A stretch of DNA of 64,000 bases from Gemmataceae bacterium (GCA_019636445.1 JAHBXO010000024.1:1-64000); one strand, 5' to 3'; shown: positions 32,347 to 41,695, counted from the first letter of the stretch. The notes: a model not told the origin generated them from the sequence alone. Numbers and translations: made by a program.

Positions 32347-34008
32347 TCACCCGATCCCTGCGATCTCCGCCAGCGAGTCGTTCACGATCAGCGTCCGTTC
32401 CAGCGGCATCGCAGGCGTTGGCGGGTCCAGCTTCGGCGACGGGGTCGACACGTCCACGCCCGGCATCAGCTCCACCATCACCCGCAGGATGTTGTCCCGG
32501 ATGTCCAAGAACGCCGTCGCCGCCACGGGGTCGAACTGCCGCCCGATCTGCCGTGCGATCTCGGCGAACGCCACCTCCGGCGGCTTCCCCTTCTTGTTCT
32601 CGTGGTACGGGCGGTCGCTCGTCATCGCGTCGAAGGCGTCGCAGACGGCCACGATGCGCGCCAAGAGTGGAATCTCTTCGCCGGCCAAGCGGTCCGGGTA
32701 GCCGGTGCCGTCCCACCGTTCGTGGTGGTTCCGCACGATCGGGATGATCGGCGCCAGCTCCGGAATGCCCGCGAGGTAGTGCGCGCCCAGCGTGGTGTGC
32801 GCCTGCATGTCCGCGAATTCCTTCGCCGTCAGCCGGCCGGGCTTCTGCAGGATCGCGTCGGCGATGCCGATCTTGCCGATGTCGTGCAGCGGCGTGCCGA
32901 TGCGGATCAGCTCCATCTGGTCTTCGGGCAGGTCCAGTTTCTCGGCGAGCATCGTCGAGTACTGCGTCACGCGCCGCGTGTGGCCGCCGGTGTAGCGGTC
33001 CCGCAGTTCCACCATGTCCGCGAGCGTCGTGATGGTCTTCAGGAACAGGTCCCGCTGCTGGCGCAGCAGGTGGGCGCACTCGATCGCGCTCGACATGTGC
33101 GCCGCCAGGGCGTCCGCGAACATCAGGTCGCTCTCGGTGAACGTCGCCTGATAGACGCTCCGGTCCAGGTGCAGCACGCCGATCTTGCGGCGCGGCGTCC
33201 GCAGCAGCACGCACAGCACCGAGCCCATCGCGCCGTCCGAGATGCTCTGCGTGATCTGTTGCTCGTCGTGGACGTTCTTGAACAGCATCGACTCGCCCGA
33301 CGCGAACGCGCGCTGCGTCAGCCGCTTGCTGAAGGGGAACCGGCCGCCCGGCTCGCGCGGCCCCACCGCCAAGGATCGCAGCCGCAGCCGCGGTTCGTTC
33401 GCGTCCTCCCCTTCCGCCAGGATGATCGCCCCGCGTTGCGCATCCAGCACGCTCACCGCGTCGTTCAGAATGTTATCCAGCAGCTGGTCTTCGCTCTGCA
33501 GGTGCACGAGGTGCTGCCCCGCCCGCAACAGCGCGATGAGCTGATCCCCGGCGCGCGGCGGCTGGTCGGTGCTCACCGCCGGGCCGGGCGAACGTTGCAC
33601 CGTGCTCAGCACCGACGACATCGAACCCGTGCCGACCGACGACGGAATCGCGAGCTTGGCCGCGAGCATCAACTGGTCCGAGGGCGGTCCTTCGAGCGTG
33701 GCCTCGGTGAACTCGACGATCATCGCCACCTTGCCGAACTGCACGATGTCGCGCGGGCGGACGGGGTGGTCTTCGTTGGGCGGGATGCGCTCGCCGTTGA
33801 CGTACGTACCGTTGGTGCTGGCGAGGTCGATGACGGTCCAGTTGCCGTCGTTCCCGATGCGGACTTCGGCGTGTTTGCGGCTGACGGAGCTGTCGTCGAG
33901 GACGATTTCCAGCGAGGAAAGCCGCCCGGAGCGTAGGAGGTGCTCGGAGTGCCAGACTTTGCCTTTGATGGTTCCGCTGACACCGCGTAACCGTATGCCC
34001 CGCTTCAC
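32347..34008 (-). CDS. FHA-GAF-HD-GYP signalling protein
   Basis: A 553-residue cytosolic signal protein. Domain order: FHA phosphothreonine-binding (about 25-100, with RLSSLEIVLDDSSVSRKHAE and STNGTYVNG), a GAF sensor (about 160-330, LLDNILNDAVSVLDAQRGAI), then HD-GYP (about 355-500: HDIGKIGIADAIL, HHERWDGTGYP, ALAVCDAFDAM-like). HD-GYP domains hydrolyse cyclic di-GMP; all metal residues HD, HH and GYP appear intact. The FHA domain suggests input from the Ser/Thr kinases that are abundant here, the nearest being 300 bp away on the same strand. An 18-bp palindrome lies upstream (34047-34064). Confidence 0.92.
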   Translation of the reverse strand: MKRGIRLRGVSGTIKGKVWHSEHLLRSGRLSSLEIVLDDSSVSRKHAEVRIGNDGNWTVIDLASTNGTYVNGERIPPNEDHPVRPRDIVQFGKVAMIVEFTEATLEGPPSDQLMLAAKLAIPSSVGTGSMSSVLSTVQRSPGPAVSTDQPPRAGDQLIALLRAGQHLVHLQSEDQLLDNILNDAVSVLDAQRGAIILAEGEDANEPRLRLRSLAVGPREPGGRFPFSKRLTQRAFASGESMLFKNVHDEQQITQSISDGAMGSVLCVLLRTPRRKIGVLHLDRSVYQATFTESDLMFADALAAHMSSAIECAHLLRQQRDLFLKTITTLADMVELRDRYTGGHTRRVTQYSTMLAEKLDLPEDQMELIRIGTPLHDIGKIGIADAILQKPGRLTAKEFADMQAHTTLGAHYLAGIPELAPIIPIVRNHHERWDGTGYPDRLAGEEIPLLARIVAVCDAFDAMTSDRPYHENKKGKPPEVAFAEIARQIGRQFDPVAATAFLDIRDNILRVMVELMPGVDVSTPSPKLDPPTPAMPLERTLIVNDSLAEIAGIG

Positions 34009-34046
34009 GTTGGCGTCCTCACCCCGGTGCGTCGGTCGGGCGAAAG

Positions 34047-34064
34047 CCGGGCGAATTCGCCCGG
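34047..34064. promoter_or_regulatory. Perfect 18-bp palindrome upstream of HD-GYP gene
   Basis: ccgggcgaattcgcccgg is fully self-complementary and sits 39 bp upstream of the start at 34008, inside the 283-bp gap between two minus-strand genes. Such a site may bind a dimeric regulator; chance in GC-rich DNA is possible. Confidence 0.35.
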
Positions 34065-34194
34065 TCCGGCCCGGAATGATCAGCCCAAGCGTAGAACGGA
34101 AAGCGGCCTCCGGCGCAGGCTTATGGACAAGACGGACGCCCGGCGCGATCGGTTTTCTCCCGATGCGCCGGAAATTCCGACGGATCGCGTCATG

Positions 34195-34282
34195 TGTCTT
34201 TCCGCCGCCACCGCGCCACCCTCCGGCGGAAAGACGCCCGATTTCCGGAAGCGCCTTGGCCCGGTAAGGACTTACGGCGAAT
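34195..34282 (-). repeat. Dispersed repeat, copy C
   Basis: Inverted relative to copies A and B. On the minus strand it reads cgtaagtccttaccgggcc, then gcgcttccggaaatcgggcg and ggtggcgcggtggcggcgga, nearly identical to copy B. It sits 10 bp past the stop of the first kinase gene. Confidence 0.7.
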
Positions 34283-34291
34283 GGGAAACGA

Positions 34292-37200
34292 CTATCGGAC
34301 CCGCGGCGGCGGGGCGGGTTCGCGGGCGCGGTCGAGCGAATCGACCAGCAGCTTGAAGTCCGCCCGATCGCGAAATGCGGTAAGATCTTCGTCGGTGAGC
34401 AATTTGGTTCGGTCGCGGAAGCCTAGTTCCACGGCCCGTTTCAACCACTCAATGGCGCGGGCCGGGGGTTCGGTTCGAGTCTGAAGACTGACGACACCCA
34501 GGATGCAGGCCGCATCGTAATAGTTTCCCGCCGTTTCCGGTCGGAGGGCCACGAGCCGTTCGGCCGTCGCCGTCGCGGTAGGTACATCGCCCCGCTTGGC
34601 GTACGCAATCCCACGCATCGTCAGAAGCGCTGGAATCTTCTCTTGGGGTTGTGACAGCAATGATGGGAGATCGTTCAGCAGCTTCTGAATTGCCTTGGCC
34701 TCCTGCAGCATGGCCCGGCATTCCTCGATATTCCTGGCCGTTTGGGTCTTGCTTTGGGCGATCATCCGCTCGTAGGGCGTGACGGCTTTGAGTGCGGCCT
34801 CGAACCCCGCCACGGCCGCGTCGACATCGATGCCGTTGAGAAATTCGAGTTTGCCCGCGAAGTGGAGAATCTCGAAATACTCGGACTGTGCGTCGAGGCT
34901 GTCTGGGCTTCGGCGGGCGACGATCTCGAGCTGTTCGATCGAAACCCGATACTGGCGTCGCGCTTCGGCGACGTTGTTGAGCAACAGGTGCGTATCGGCC
35001 AGGAAGTAATGAATCAGGCCGAGATCCTTGACATATTGCAAGTCGTTCGGGGAGAGTTTGATGTTCCGCCGGGCGACGGGCAGGCTTTGCGAGTAGTAAA
35101 GCAAGGCGCGTTCGGGATCGTTCGCGTTGCGGAAGATGTTGCCGAGGTGGTTGAACATCACGCCGACATTGCGCAGGTACATGGTGTTGTCCGGGTCGAG
35201 TTGACTGGCTCGACGCATGATTTCCAGGGCTTTTTCGATGTGGCTCCTTGCGACGTCGGGGGCGGATTTCTGGGCGGAGGCGATCAGTCCCAGCCGTTCG
35301 AACCAGAGCGCGTAGAGCGATAACTCACCCGCGGACGCTTTTTCGAGCGTCATGGTTTTTTCGTTTAATGCAATCGCCTTGCCGATGACGGCCCTAGCCT
35401 CGTCGAAGTTCCCGGCGCGCGACAGGATATCCACCTGATCGCGGTATCCTGAAAGCAGGTCATCCTGATATTTGGTGTTCTGTGGTTCGCGACCATGGAT
35501 CAACTCGCGAAGTTTCAACGCTTTCGAGTTTTGCGCAAGCGCGTCCGGGTAGCGTCCTTCCTGCAATAAGACGCTGGCGACGCGATTGTAGCTGACCGAC
35601 AGATCGTGCAGCAAGCCGGTGATCTGCGGATTGTTTTGGGCGATCGCTTCCGTCAGTTTCAAGCCGGCTTCGTAGCGTGCCTTGGCGGCCTTGAGATTGC
35701 CCTGGAGCAGCAAGGCTTCGCCCAATTGATTGGCGACGATGTAGCGATGCCGTTGAACATCGATATCGTTCGGGAAGAGTTCGTAGTTTTCGTTCGCCCA
35801 GCGCTCGGCATCCTTCAAGACCATTTCGGCATCGCGCGGCCGCCGCAGGTCGATCAGCGCCTTGGCGCAGCCGTAGAGCGCGGAAAAGAGATCCCGACGG
35901 AAGGCGACGTCGTTGGGGACATCGTGGACGAGCCGACGGGCGATTTCGGCGGCACTCTCGTAGGCGGCGAGGGCCGCCATCGGGTTGTCGCGGATCAGCA
36001 ACTCGCCGCGTTTAAACTCGGCGGTCCAGCGCAGCCGCCGCTGCGCGGGATCGGCGGCATCGGCCGGGTCGAGTTTTAGCCAGGCCTGCCATGCTTCGGC
36101 TGCGACGCGCCGGGCTTCCGCATCGCCTTCGGTCAGGGCGACCTGGCTCGCGTCTTTCAGCCCCATGGTCAGTTTTTCCAGGCGTTCGGCGTTCGCCTGC
36201 GCGCGCCGCCAGCCAAGGTACGTGCCGGCGATCCCGGCTCCGAGAACGATCACCACCACCGCGGCGCTCCACGCCAGCACGCGGCGGCGCGTGTCGGACG
36301 CCGCCCGCGCCACCTCCGCCTGCCGGGCCCGCGCCTCGGCCTCGGCTCGGAAGCGCGCCACCGCGGCCGCGATCTCCGACCCGTTCGCCGGCCGCTCCGC
36401 CGCGTCCGGGTTCAGGCACCGCTTAGCCAGCGCCACCAACTCCGGCTCCGCACCGCTCGCGTCCAGCCGGGCGAACGCGTCCGCCAGCTTCCCCTGTGCC
36501 GCCAGTTGCCGCGTCGATTCCGGATCCGACGCCACGTACGGCGGCTGGCCAGTCAGGATCGCGCACAGCAAAGCCCCCAACCCGAACACGTCCGAACGCT
36601 CCGTGACCTTGTCCACCGCGCCGATCGCCTGCTCCGGCGGCATGTACGCCGGCGTGCCGATGATCGAACCGGCGCTCGTCCGCGAATCGTCCCCGGCACG
36701 CGGATCGTGGAACGTGCTCGCCACCGATTCCTGCGGCGTCAGCTCCGTCGTATCCGACTGGAACTTCGCCAGCCCCCAGTCCATCACCTGCACTTCGCCG
36801 AACGCGCCGACCATGATGTTGGATGGTTTCAGGTCGCGGTGGATGACGCCTCGGCTGTGCGCGTAGCCGATGGCCTGCGCGATCGACTCGAAGATCGCGA
36901 CGAAGCGCCCGCGCTCGGCGGCGAGGTCGGCGCGCTCCTTCAGCAGCTCGTTGAGCGTGCGGCCCTTCACGAGCTTCATCGCCAGGAAGGGCCGGCCGTC
37001 CGAATAACTGCCGATGTCGTAGACGGGCGGGATGTTCGGGTGCTGGAGCTGCGCACCGATGCTGGCTTCGTGCAGGAAGCGCCGGCTGGCCAGTTCGAAG
37101 TTCTTCGGTTCGCCAAGCAGGACCTTGATGGCGACGTCGCGGTTGAGTGCGAGGTCGTGCGCCTTGTAGACTTCGCCCATGCCCCCCTTGGCGAGAATGG

Positions 37201-37321
37201 ATTCGATGCGGTAGCGCTCGCCGACGGACGGGGCGTGCGGGCCGAGCGTGGAGAGGGTCGCCGAGCGCCGGACCTGATCCGGCGTGGCCGCCTGCGTCTG
37301 CGAAGTGGTCGGGTCCGACAT
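34292..37321 (-). CDS. Membrane Ser/Thr protein kinase with TPR-like C-terminus (kinase A)
   Basis: A 1009-residue bacterial eukaryotic-like kinase. Kinase domain about 37-320: glycine loop LAKGGMGEVYKA (43-54), Lys66 in VAIKVL, HRDLKPSN (161-168) and DWG (181-183) in place of DFG. A membrane helix follows at about 349-370 after Arg-Arg-Arg, so the remaining 640 residues lie outside the cytoplasm. They form many tetratricopeptide-like helical pairs (ALIDLRRPRDAEMVLKDAER, AEARRQYRVSIEQLEIVARR). The protein ends REPAPPPRVR. Kinase domain and linker are almost identical to those of kinase B (55172), but the TPR parts are unrelated. Monocistronic by position. Confidence 0.92.
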   Translation of the reverse strand: MSDPTTSQTQAATPDQVRRSATLSTLGPHAPSVGERYRIESILAKGGMGEVYKAHDLALNRDVAIKVLLGEPKNFELASRRFLHEASIGAQLQHPNIPPVYDIGSYSDGRPFLAMKLVKGRTLNELLKERADLAAERGRFVAIFESIAQAIGYAHSRGVIHRDLKPSNIMVGAFGEVQVMDWGLAKFQSDTTELTPQESVASTFHDPRAGDDSRTSAGSIIGTPAYMPPEQAIGAVDKVTERSDVFGLGALLCAILTGQPPYVASDPESTRQLAAQGKLADAFARLDASGAEPELVALAKRCLNPDAAERPANGSEIAAAVARFRAEAEARARQAEVARAASDTRRRVLAWSAAVVVIVLGAGIAGTYLGWRRAQANAERLEKLTMGLKDASQVALTEGDAEARRVAAEAWQAWLKLDPADAADPAQRRLRWTAEFKRGELLIRDNPMAALAAYESAAEIARRLVHDVPNDVAFRRDLFSALYGCAKALIDLRRPRDAEMVLKDAERWANENYELFPNDIDVQRHRYIVANQLGEALLLQGNLKAAKARYEAGLKLTEAIAQNNPQITGLLHDLSVSYNRVASVLLQEGRYPDALAQNSKALKLRELIHGREPQNTKYQDDLLSGYRDQVDILSRAGNFDEARAVIGKAIALNEKTMTLEKASAGELSLYALWFERLGLIASAQKSAPDVARSHIEKALEIMRRASQLDPDNTMYLRNVGVMFNHLGNIFRNANDPERALLYYSQSLPVARRNIKLSPNDLQYVKDLGLIHYFLADTHLLLNNVAEARRQYRVSIEQLEIVARRSPDSLDAQSEYFEILHFAGKLEFLNGIDVDAAVAGFEAALKAVTPYERMIAQSKTQTARNIEECRAMLQEAKAIQKLLNDLPSLLSQPQEKIPALLTMRGIAYAKRGDVPTATATAERLVALRPETAGNYYDAACILGVVSLQTRTEPPARAIEWLKRAVELGFRDRTKLLTDEDLTAFRDRADFKLLVDSLDRAREPAPPPRVR

Positions 37322-37402
37322 GGCGGGCGTTCCTGTTGGCCCCGACAGTTTACCAAAGAGGATTCGCCGCGCCTATGGATTATGCCTTCCTTCACCCGAC
37401 CT

Positions 37403-38041
37403 TCAATCGTGCCGTAACTGAGCGGCATCCCCGTTTTTGACCCACGTCCGAATCGCACCCAGGAACAGGAACCCGACGCCTCCCAGAATCGCCGCCGGCG
37501 GCGCGGGCACGTCGACCGGCGTGTCCAGTACCTGAACGTCCCACGTACCGGACGATGCCAGGAATTCGTCGGCGTTGGCCGTGTCGCGGAGAAATGCCGA
37601 TTCGCCACCGCCGACCCCGGCACCGAATGCCAGATCGAAATTCGTATCCAGTTGCACGCGACCGCCCAGGACCTGGTACTCGCTCGCGCCGACGAGAATC
37701 GGGTTCGACGGTCCGAACAGCAATTCGCCGCCATCGCTGAGAATCGCACCGGTGACCGGATCGATCCGGATGCCGTCCGGCGAGACGCCGGTGATCGTGA
37801 AGTCGACCGGATTGCCGAAGCTGAACCGGCTGAACTGGAACTGCGACGAGGTGATGGCCTCGAAGGTCAGGAGTCGACCCGGCCCGCCGTCATCGACCAG
37901 TCGCGCCGGATCGACCGTGAACTGCCCGGCGAGCGTGGAGCCGGTGAATTGATCGTCCCAGGTGTAGATGATGTCGGCGCGGACGGTGCCGGTGCCGAGC
38001 AGCAGGCAGGACCCGATCAGGGCGAGGATCGTGCGAATCAT
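37403..38041 (-). CDS. Secreted PEP-CTERM-like protein
   Basis: A 212-residue exported protein. A signal peptide (MIRTILALIGSCLLLGTGTV, then RA) and a C-terminal sorting segment are present: PVDVPAPPAAILGGVGFLFL then GAIRTWVKNG. The PAPP-hydrophobic-basic pattern is like PEP-CTERM anchors cleaved by exosortase, with PAPP in place of PEP. The middle (WDDQFTGSTLAGQFTVDPA, FDAFGAGVGGGES-like) is beta-type. Start at 38041 has AAGGAG seven bases upstream. Confidence 0.7.
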   Translation of the reverse strand: MIRTILALIGSCLLLGTGTVRADIIYTWDDQFTGSTLAGQFTVDPARLVDDGGPGRLLTFEAITSSQFQFSRFSFGNPVDFTITGVSPDGIRIDPVTGAILSDGGELLFGPSNPILVGASEYQVLGGRVQLDTNFDLAFGAGVGGGESAFLRDTANADEFLASSGTWDVQVLDTPVDVPAPPAAILGGVGFLFLGAIRTWVKNGDAAQLRHD

Positions 38042-38146
38042 CGTGCCACTCCTTGCGGGCATTCCCGCGGGATAGTGTATCCCGCGGACTTGCGGTCGCA
38101 CCGATACACTAAGTTTGTCCCGCCTTCACTCCTTCTGGAGATTGCC

Positions 38147-39211
38147 ATGCGATTTCTCACGGTGCTGATGTTTGCGTTCGCGGTGATGCCGCTCGCCGCC
38201 GCCGAACCGGACAAGGACGGGTTCGTTCCTCTCTTCAACGGCAAGGACCTGACGGGTTGGCACAACGTCAACTGCGCGCCCAGCACCTTCTACGCGAAGG
38301 ACGGCGAGATCATCACCACCGGCAAGCCCATCGGCTACCTGCGAACCGACAAGCAGTACGAGAACTTCATCCTCGAAATGGAATGGATGCACGAAAACAA
38401 GACCGAAGTCGGCAACTCCGGGCTGTTCGTCTGGGGCGACCCGATCCCGGCCGTCGGCACCGGCTACACGCGCGGCATCGAGGTGCAGGTGCTCGTCAAC
38501 CTCACCTACAAGGACAAGGCCGGAAACGTGACGGCCAGCAGCCACGGCGACCTCTTCAGCATCTGGGGCGCGAAGTGCAAGCCGGACCGTCCGCATCCGA
38601 CGGGGGCCGAACGTTGCCTGCCGAGCGAGAACAACGCGAAGGGCGGCGGCGAGTGGAACCACTACAAGGTCGTCGCGAAGGACGGCGTCATCAAGCTCAC
38701 CGTGAACGGAAAGGAAGTCTCCGGCGTCAGCGAATGCAACCCGCGCAAGGGCTATCTCGCGCTCGAGAGCGAAGGGGCCGTCTGCCACTTCCGGAACATC
38801 AAGATCAAGGAGCTGCCGAGCACGAACCCGAAGCCGGAGGAGATCGCGAACGTGGACGCGGGGCACAAGAGCCTGTTCGATGGTTCCTTCACGGGTTGGA
38901 AAGCCGATGGCGACGGCTGGAAGACCGGCAGCGCCCTGCGATCGAACGGCAAGTTCGACGCGACGAGCGAGAAGAAGATCGGCAAGGGCGAACTGATCTT
39001 CGACTGGAAAGTGCCGGCCGGGAAGCCGCAGGAGTGCACGATTTCGATCGGCGGCAAGACGGCGACGCTGAAGCAGCCGCCGGCGGGCAAGCCCGGCGCC
39101 TGGACGCGGTCGACGGTGACGCTGGTGTCGATTACGGAGCCGGCGCCGCTGACGATCAAGGCCGCCGAGGGCCTGGAGGTGATGAACCTGTTCCACGCCC
39201 CGGCGAAGTGA
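38147..39211 (+). CDS. Secreted DUF1080 (3-keto-disaccharide hydrolase-like) protein
   Basis: A 354-residue exported protein. A signal peptide (to about residue 19) is followed by a DUF1080 domain: DGFVPLFNGKDLTGWHNVNC at the N-terminus, GNSGLFVWGDP, GEWNHYKVVAKDG, TVNGKEV and GYLALESEGAVCHFRNIKIK. DUF1080 proteins have a concanavalin-like fold and are listed as 3-keto-disaccharide hydrolases. A second, weaker module (SLFDGSFTGWKADGDGW) follows near residue 245. CTGGAG lies six bases before the start. Divergent from the PEP-CTERM-like gene. Confidence 0.85.
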   Translation: MRFLTVLMFAFAVMPLAAAEPDKDGFVPLFNGKDLTGWHNVNCAPSTFYAKDGEIITTGKPIGYLRTDKQYENFILEMEWMHENKTEVGNSGLFVWGDPIPAVGTGYTRGIEVQVLVNLTYKDKAGNVTASSHGDLFSIWGAKCKPDRPHPTGAERCLPSENNAKGGGEWNHYKVVAKDGVIKLTVNGKEVSGVSECNPRKGYLALESEGAVCHFRNIKIKELPSTNPKPEEIANVDAGHKSLFDGSFTGWKADGDGWKTGSALRSNGKFDATSEKKIGKGELIFDWKVPAGKPQECTISIGGKTATLKQPPAGKPGAWTRSTVTLVSITEPAPLTIKAAEGLEVMNLFHAPAK

Positions 39212-39239
39212 GGTTATGATGGAGCCGGGAGGAAACGCG

Positions 39240-39485
39240 ATGACGACACTGACGCCGGAACTGATCGCGACGCTGCGGCAACTGTCGCCCGATGACAAGG
39301 ATCGGGCGATCGACGTGCTGACGGAGGACGACGGCCCGCCGGACAAGTCCACACCGGAAGAGTGGGCGAAGGAGCTCGCGCGTCGCGCCGAGATGGTCGC
39401 AAGCGGCAACTACGATTCGCTATCGCTCGAGGAAGCCGAACGCGAAGTCCGAAAGGCGATGCGCGATCGAGGGATCGAGCTGTGA
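39240..39485 (+). CDS. Antitoxin of a RelB/ParE-type addiction module
   Basis: An 81-residue antitoxin of the addiction-module family (RelB-like). It has an N-terminal helix (ELIATLRQLSPDDKDRAIDV) and a C-terminal acidic tail likely to wrap the toxin (LSLEEAEREVRKAMRDRGIE). GGGAGGAA lies seven bases upstream. Its stop overlaps the toxin start (GTGA, 39482-39485). Confidence 0.82.
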   Translation: MTTLTPELIATLRQLSPDDKDRAIDVLTEDDGPPDKSTPEEWAKELARRAEMVASGNYDSLSLEEAEREVRKAMRDRGIEL

Positions 39486-39799
39486 ACTTCCGCGTGTTGC
39501 CGGAGGCGAACCGCGAAGTAACCGAAGCTCTCGGTTGGTTCGCCGAACGCCACCGGTATCGCGCGGTGGGTCTGTTATGGTCGATGTGGCTAGACGGTCT
39601 GGAGCTAATCAAGGAGAATCCGCGTCGGTATCCGCGTGCTGAGGACAATCCGACTCCGTACGAGATTCGGAATTACATTCTGCCGAAATATGGCTACCGG
39701 ATTGTCTACCAGATTGAAGGAAGCGATCACGTCATCTTAAGCCTTTGTCGTGGTCAACGACGAACCGCGCATTGGCTCGACCGCGTACGATTGCCCTAA
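39482..39799 (+). CDS. ParE/RelE-superfamily toxin
   Basis: A 105-residue toxin with GTG start. Core fold motifs: EANREVTEALGWFAERHRYR, then NPRRYPRAED, and ILPKYGYRIVYQIEGSDHVI, typical of ParE/RelE toxins (gyrase inhibitors or ribosome-dependent RNases). The final CRGQRRTAHWLDR supplies basic residues. Only the translated pair confers addiction. Which target is not deducible. Confidence 0.85.
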   Translation: MNFRVLPEANREVTEALGWFAERHRYRAVGLLWSMWLDGLELIKENPRRYPRAEDNPTPYEIRNYILPKYGYRIVYQIEGSDHVILSLCRGQRRTAHWLDRVRLP

Positions 39800-39802
39800 G
39801 CC

Positions 39803-40699
39803 ATGCGCATCCTCTCCGCCCATTCCAGCCCGATCGGGTCGATCGCGTTCTCGCCCGACGGGGCGCTCCTCGCCGAGGGCGTGAAGAACGGCCGGGTGCG
39901 CGTCTGGAATCTGGCGCGCGGCGAGATTGTCTTCGAGGAGAATCACTGGGGCTGCGAATGCTCGGTCCGCCCGGCGTTCTCGCCGGACGGCCGGTTTCTC
40001 GACGTCGCCAGCTCCTGGGTGACGCGCGTGGCGCTCGCCGACTATTCGCACGAGAAGATCGACTCCGATTTGATGAAGTACGGGCCGATCGAACACATCG
40101 TGCATTCCCCCGATGGTCGCGAGCTGTTGCAGATGGGATTCCGCGAGTTCGGTCGCCACACGGCGGACTGGAAGCCGCTGCCGCTGTACCGGATGCCGGC
40201 CGAATGGCAGGGTCGCGGGGAGAGCAAGCGCGCGGCGTATTCTCCCGATTCGGCTCAGGTTGCGATTGCGTACAACCGTCGGGCGGACAAGCATTACGTG
40301 ATTCTCCTGTTCGATTGCGAGAGCCTGAAAATCCAGCATATGCTGACGTGGGACAAGCACGAAGCGAAGCGCTTGTCGTTCCACCCGTCGCGGCCGCTGC
40401 TCGCCGCGGCGTGCGGGCCGGTGCTGCGCGTCTGGGATCTCGATACGAGCGCCGAACTCGCGGCGATCCAGGTCGGCAAGCTGCATCAATTCGGCGCGGC
40501 CTTCTCGCCGTGCGGGCGCTACCTCGCGGCCGTGAGCAAGGACCGCACCGTCCGCTTCTGGGACGCGAACTCGTTCGTGGAATCGAAGGTCTTCGACTGG
40601 GAGATCGGCAAGCTGTTGGACCTGGCCTTCTCGCCGGACGGTACGGTCTGCGCCGCGGCGAGCGACGCGGGGAAGATCCTGCTGTTCGACGTGGAATAA
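39803..40699 (+). CDS. WD40-repeat protein
   Basis: A 298-residue beta-propeller protein with several WD40 repeats, e.g. HSSPIGSIAFSPDGALLAEG, VRVWNLARG, LRVWDLDTSAEL, VRFWDANSFVES, and DLAFSPDGTVCAAASDAGK. Each ends in W-D or a variant. No signal peptide, so cytosolic scaffold. It starts 4 nt after the toxin stop, suggesting read-through from the addiction module, although a functional link is unlikely. Convergent with the esterase. Confidence 0.85.
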   Translation: MRILSAHSSPIGSIAFSPDGALLAEGVKNGRVRVWNLARGEIVFEENHWGCECSVRPAFSPDGRFLDVASSWVTRVALADYSHEKIDSDLMKYGPIEHIVHSPDGRELLQMGFREFGRHTADWKPLPLYRMPAEWQGRGESKRAAYSPDSAQVAIAYNRRADKHYVILLFDCESLKIQHMLTWDKHEAKRLSFHPSRPLLAAACGPVLRVWDLDTSAELAAIQVGKLHQFGAAFSPCGRYLAAVSKDRTVRFWDANSFVESKVFDWEIGKLLDLAFSPDGTVCAAASDAGKILLFDVE

Positions 40700-40714
40700 C
40701 CCCGCCCGCCGCGA

Positions 40715-41695
40715 TCACTTCTTCTTCAGCATCGCATCCATGAATTCATAAGCCGCCGTGCGCTCGGCTTCGGGCCATTCGTGGCCGGCGTCGGGGTGCA
40801 CGGCCTTCAGCTTCTCGGGTACACCGAGCTTCGCGTAGACGGGGGCCGCCTTCGCGATCACGTCCTTCACGCCGCTGACTTCGAAGTTCGCGTCCTTCAA
40901 CGGCGACATCGCGAAGACCGCGCGCGGGCAGATCGCCAGGAGCACGTCGTCGAAATCGAACGGCATCCGCTTCGGGTCGTTGCCGTACTCGCTCGCGATC
41001 CGCGGCATGTAGCGGTCGCTCGTCCAACCCTTGAGATTGCCGCCGTAGTACTTGTGGAAGCTGTTGAAGCCGCAGCTCGACACGGCCACCTTGAGGCGTT
41101 CATCCCAAGCGGCCGTGTAGAGGCTGTTGTGCCCGCCGAGCGAGTGGCCGATGACGCCGATGCGCTCGCCGTCGACTTCCGGCAGCGATTGCAGCAGATC
41201 GACGGCCCGCATGTTGTTCCAGATCGCCTTCATGGTGCCGGACTGGTAGAGGCCGGCCTTGAACGCGGGCTGGAAGTCGTACTGGTACTCGCCGAAGCTC
41301 GGGTAGTCGGGCGCGAGGCAGACGTAGCCGCGCTTGACGAGATGGAGCGCTTGCTGCTTCGATTCCTGCTTGCCGAGGCCGACCGGTTCGTCCTTGCCGA
41401 TATTGATGGTCTGATGCAGGCAGAGCGCGGCCGGGTTCTTCTTCGCGCCGTTGGGGATGAGCAGCCAGGCCGGCACGCGGTCGCCTTTCTCCACGGCGAA
41501 GGTGATCTTCCTGCGAACGTAGCCGTCGAGTTTCTCCTCGGACACGACCTTCACGTCGAGCGGCACGAGCCGGTCCTTGCCGGGCATCGGCCCCATCGCC
41601 TGTTCCATCTTCTTGAGCAACGCGGCCCGATCGGGCGACTGCGAGAGGGCGATTGAGGGAACGAACAGGATCAAGGTGATAGAAGCGCAACGCAT
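40715..41695 (-). CDS. Secreted alpha/beta hydrolase (acetyl xylan esterase/dienelactone-type)
   Basis: A 326-residue exported hydrolase. Signal peptide MRCASITLILFVPSIALSQ. Nucleophile elbow GHSLGG with Ser185 (183-188), oxyanion region PAALCLHQTINIG and catalytic His in HPDAGHEWPEAER near residue 309; the acid is probably Asp near 278. Family members cleave acetyl esters from polysaccharide. It is downstream of a 26-bp perfect palindrome that may terminate upstream transcription. Substrate unknown. Confidence 0.85.
   Translation of the reverse strand: MRCASITLILFVPSIALSQSPDRAALLKKMEQAMGPMPGKDRLVPLDVKVVSEEKLDGYVRRKITFAVEKGDRVPAWLLIPNGAKKNPAALCLHQTINIGKDEPVGLGKQESKQQALHLVKRGYVCLAPDYPSFGEYQYDFQPAFKAGLYQSGTMKAIWNNMRAVDLLQSLPEVDGERIGVIGHSLGGHNSLYTAAWDERLKVAVSSCGFNSFHKYYGGNLKGWTSDRYMPRIASEYGNDPKRMPFDFDDVLLAICPRAVFAMSPLKDANFEVSGVKDVIAKAAPVYAKLGVPEKLKAVHPDAGHEWPEAERTAAYEFMDAMLKKK

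Noticed and set aside
39482..39799. HigB- or BrnT-type toxin
   Set aside because: The EANREVTEAL start and the YGYRIVYQIEG core fit the ParE/RelE group better, and the antitoxin is of the addiction-module RelB-like type.
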